Source: an uncultured Clostridia bacterium (lineage in GTDB: Bacteria; Bacillota; Clostridia; Christensenellales; Aristaeellaceae). Taken from it: a stretch of DNA of 41,975 nt. This document shows, one piece after another, positions 40,146 through 41,975 of the stretch. Position numbers and translations under genes: made by a program. The notes beneath the pieces were generated by a model, which worked only from the letters and a program-made list of their open reading frames with translations, was not told the DNA's origin and did not search any database. Within the stretch, counting starts at the first letter, position 1. Each line of letters starts with the position of its first letter. The stretch is from the NCBI GenBank assembly GCA_946536315.1, contig CAMNEH010000012.1, forward strand, positions 1-41,975, given 5' to 3'.

Positions 40146-41342
40146 TTACTCAATATAATCAATATCCATTAATTCATATTGCAGAGGGTTTATGCCAAGG
40201 TATTCCCCAGTATGAGCATCAAGTTCAATGTAAGTACCACATCGTGGTCCTTGCCACTGCACTGACAGATATCCTATTCGGTCAATTGGTATAAAGAATA
40301 CTTTCCATGTTAACCGGCCCGCTTTATCAAAACGAGTTGAATTTAGGAAGGAATACTTGACATAATAGTTTTCTTTAATAAACTGTTCAGAGAGCTCTTC
40401 GTTCATTTTTTCAGACAAATACTGGAGTGCTTTTTGCCCTGCCTCTTCTTGTGTTATACAATTCTCATCTGGTAATTGAAAATCATATAATGTCAGATAG
40501 ACCAGATAGGGGTTGATTTCACCGACATTGTTCCACGATGCCATAGGCCAATATTCATCTTGGGCAGTTTCAAGCGCCCTTTTGAACTCGTATTTTTGTT
40601 GAATCGACCATGTGACAAAGTCACCATTCCTTTCCAGACATAGCTTGGAATACCATTGATTTACTGGATTCGGAATTTCTGGATGCTCAAAATCAACTAG
40701 CTCACCGGTATATCCATTGATATAAAACTTATATCGGTCCTTGATATCCCATTTCGAATATACATCGCTAGTATACTGTACACACCAGATGGGCGTATGA
40801 TCAGCAAGCTCATATACAACAGACGTATTCTCATTTACAGTATATTTTTCCCGCTGTTGTGATGTTAATCCATCAACTTCATCTTCAACAGCAAGAAAAT
40901 ATGCTTGTGCCTGTTCAAGAATTTCTTCTTTGCTCAAAGGGCAATCTCCTGCGCTTTCAATAATTGTTGACACTCTTATTTTCCAATCATAAGATGGATC
41001 TGGTATATATGGAGTATCAAGGAGTGAAACTTCTCCTGTCGTACCATTAACTTCAAATGAATATCTATTAAAAACATAATCACCATCTCTAAACGCCACA
41101 TACCAAACAGCTTCACCGTTTTCGTCTGTTCCCATACATTCGAATTCTTGTTCGTCAAAATGATACTGTTTTCGCTCTTCTTCCGTCAATCCGTCAAGGT
41201 TTTCAAAATACTCAACCGCAATACTCCGAATCTCTGCTTCCTTCAGCTGGTTTTCTGCACTGACGGGTAAACCCTGACCAGACAGAATGAACAGAAACAC
41301 AACACTAAACAGGAGCTGTTTCATTAGTATTTTCCTTCTCAT
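40146..41342 (-). CDS. exported protein with PepSY-like repeats
   Basis: 398 residues with a signal peptide (about 1-29, KQLLFSVVFLFILSGQGLPVSA). Two homologous units of about 100 residues are visible at about 35-120 and 135-225; each has a helix with A-x-x-YF, a GLT-x-x-x-R-x-x-Y turn, a tryptophan strand (VWYVAF or IWCVQY), and a closing [VI]NG-[TY]-TGE-[VL] loop followed by P-x-IP-[DN]-P. A third, weaker unit (about 295-385, ending DAHTGEYLG) follows. This resembles PepSY-type domains found in secreted proteins. The ATG at 41342 has GGAGG/AGGAG upstream; a second ATG seven codons in is also possible. The gene is AT-rich unlike most of the window, and directly follows a transposase remnant, suggesting acquisition. 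Confidence 0.75.
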   Translation of the reverse strand: MRRKILMKQLLFSVVFLFILSGQGLPVSAENQLKEAEIRSIAVEYFENLDGLTEEERKQYHFDEQEFECMGTDENGEAVWYVAFRDGDYVFNRYSFEVNGTTGEVSLLDTPYIPDPSYDWKIRVSTIIESAGDCPLSKEEILEQAQAYFLAVEDEVDGLTSQQREKYTVNENTSVVYELADHTPIWCVQYTSDVYSKWDIKDRYKFYINGYTGELVDFEHPEIPNPVNQWYSKLCLERNGDFVTWSIQQKYEFKRALETAQDEYWPMASWNNVGEINPYLVYLTLYDFQLPDENCITQEEAGQKALQYLSEKMNEELSEQFIKENYYVKYSFLNSTRFDKAGRLTWKVFFIPIDRIGYLSVQWQGPRCGTYIELDAHTGEYLGINPLQYELMDIDYIE

Positions 41343-41357
41343 AATTCTTTCTCCTCC

Positions 41358-41468
41358 AATCGTCTTGACATCCGGAACATTTCCTGCCAGTTTCCGGTAA
41401 TAGAACGGAAGCCTGGATTCCTCTCCAAAGACCAGGGCCAGATTGATCTGTGGGAGATGGTCATCATC
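41358..41468 (-). mobile_element. remnant of an IS1634-like (DDE) transposase
   Basis: On the minus strand 37 codons read without a stop as DDDHLPQINLALVFGEESRL, then PFYYRKLAGNVPDVKTI. The phrase LPQ-[IV]-NLAL-x-FG-x-x-S-x-LP-[VF]-YYRKL-x-GN-[IV]-x-DVKT is the conserved core of IS1634-type transposases. No start codon, flanking transposase sequence or terminal repeats remain, and a stop codon precedes it. The fragment stops immediately before the ribosome binding site of the PepSY-like gene. Confidence 0.7.
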
Positions 41469-41943
41469 CTACGATATGCTTTGCGAATCCACTATAGTAG
41501 ACTTCGCCAGTTATACAAGATATGTGTACATAATACACATTATAATCAGGCGATTCGGCATATATATTCACAACATACATGCTTGAGGCTGGATCGTCAG
41601 CACATGAGAACATCAATACGTCAACATGATAGTTTTCTATGTTAGCAATTCTATACTCCTCAACGATTCTTAAAATTGCAATTTGTTTCGCTCTATCTCT
41701 TTCAATCATTCCACATAGAGGTTCTGAATCAAAGTTATAGCTAAAGAAATGAATACTGTCTGTTAGCCAATACACCCCATGATACTTCACATAATAATCA
41801 TTATCGATTCGGCCTACTATCTCGACTTTATCTGTAAAAGCTTTCAGCAGAATAACATAATCATTGTTCTTAAGCAAAGCATCATCGTGTGCTTCTCTAA
41901 ATAATCCACAGCACATATGTCCTGAATTCCCGTAATACAGCAC
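41464..41943 (-). CDS. uncharacterised AT-rich protein, possibly 5'-truncated
   Basis: 159 residues from a GTG at 41943; an in-frame stop lies only four codons upstream and there is no good ribosome binding site, so the true 5' end may be lost by frameshift or deletion. The sequence is rich in Tyr, Asp and His, with alternating hydrophobic strands. The C-terminal DYNVYYVHISCITGEVYYSG resembles the closing TGEV loop of the PepSY-like repeats in the neighbouring protein, hinting at a related fold. No signal peptide is visible. I do not recognise a family. Confidence 0.55.
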   Translation of the reverse strand: MLYYGNSGHMCCGLFREAHDDALLKNNDYVILLKAFTDKVEIVGRIDNDYYVKYHGVYWLTDSIHFFSYNFDSEPLCGMIERDRAKQIAILRIVEEYRIANIENYHVDVLMFSCADDPASSMYVVNIYAESPDYNVYYVHISCITGEVYYSGFAKHIVG

Positions 41944-41975
41944 TATGAAACCCTAATGTCAGCTCCTGAAACTCG

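Noticed and set aside
40088-40160. Short minus-strand open stretch ending ELLEPLMLTWDAIDNAL
   Set aside because: It reads like a protein C-terminus but is under 25 codons, has no start, and overlaps the end of the PepSY-like gene; not enough to call a gene fragment.
1-41975. tRNA, rRNA, CRISPR array, prophage or complete insertion sequence
   Set aside because: I looked for cloverleaf-like segments, regularly spaced direct repeats and phage or transposase genes and saw none apart from the transposase fragment at 41358-41468.

Overview
The window looks like a chromosomal piece of a GC-rich, anaerobic Firmicute, most likely a gut-type Clostridia. This is inferred from strong AGGAGG ribosome binding sites, TTGACA/TATAAT promoters, a DUF1292 gene beside uvrC, LRR_5 surface proteins with Ig-like modules, ferredoxin-fused F420-dehydrogenase-beta proteins, an ECF sigma/anti-sigma pair and many ATGA stop-start overlaps. 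No species can be named. The last 2 kb and the toxin-antitoxin locus are clearly more AT-rich than the rest and look acquired.

Layout. Positions 1-2121 (minus): DUF5058 protein, a second membrane protein and a membrane-anchored M20 peptidase cut by the window edge. 2242-2652 (minus): a small P-loop ATPase with its own promoter and a terminator-like hairpin. 2951-5575 (plus): a CopA copper ATPase carrying an extra C-terminal metal-binding domain. 15326 down to 5509 (minus): a tight seven-gene operon of a GH88/105-like protein, DUF1292 protein, UvrC, two tandem ferredoxin/FrhB/polysaccharide-pyruvyl-transferase fusions, an M55 D-aminopeptidase and a secreted PIG-L deacetylase. 20944 down to 15456 (minus): two large secreted LRR_5 proteins. 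21169-23339 (plus): MATE exporter and short-chain dehydrogenase. 26370 down to 23482 (minus): one protein joining a pyruvyl-transferase domain to a MenD-like thiamine-diphosphate enzyme. 28694 down to 26471 (minus): ECF sigma factor, zinc-finger anti-sigma factor and DUF4097 protein, with a housekeeping-type and an ECF-type promoter. 28890-34643 (plus): a divergent chaperone operon (GrpE-like, Hsp70-like, zinc-ribbon/TPR membrane protein, J-like protein). 34744-36843 (plus): cysteine synthase, orphan barstar, and a type II toxin-antitoxin pair. 39879 down to 36902 (minus): ABC ATPase and a frameshifted FtsX-like permease. 41943 to 40146 (minus): two AT-rich genes separated by a remnant of an IS1634-like transposase.

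How the parts may work together. The 15.3-5.5 kb operon and the 23.5-26.4 kb fusion share related pyruvyl-transferase domains and suggest redox-linked or pyruvyl modification of a cell-surface glycan; deacetylase, glycoside-hydrolase-like and D-aminopeptidase partners fit envelope work, with uvrC carried along. The chaperone operon looks like a self-contained, membrane-linked Hsp70 machine with divergent co-chaperones. The two most unusual items are the pyruvyl-transferase/MenD fusion and this Hsp70 operon. All functional statements are inferred from sequence motifs; no search was run.
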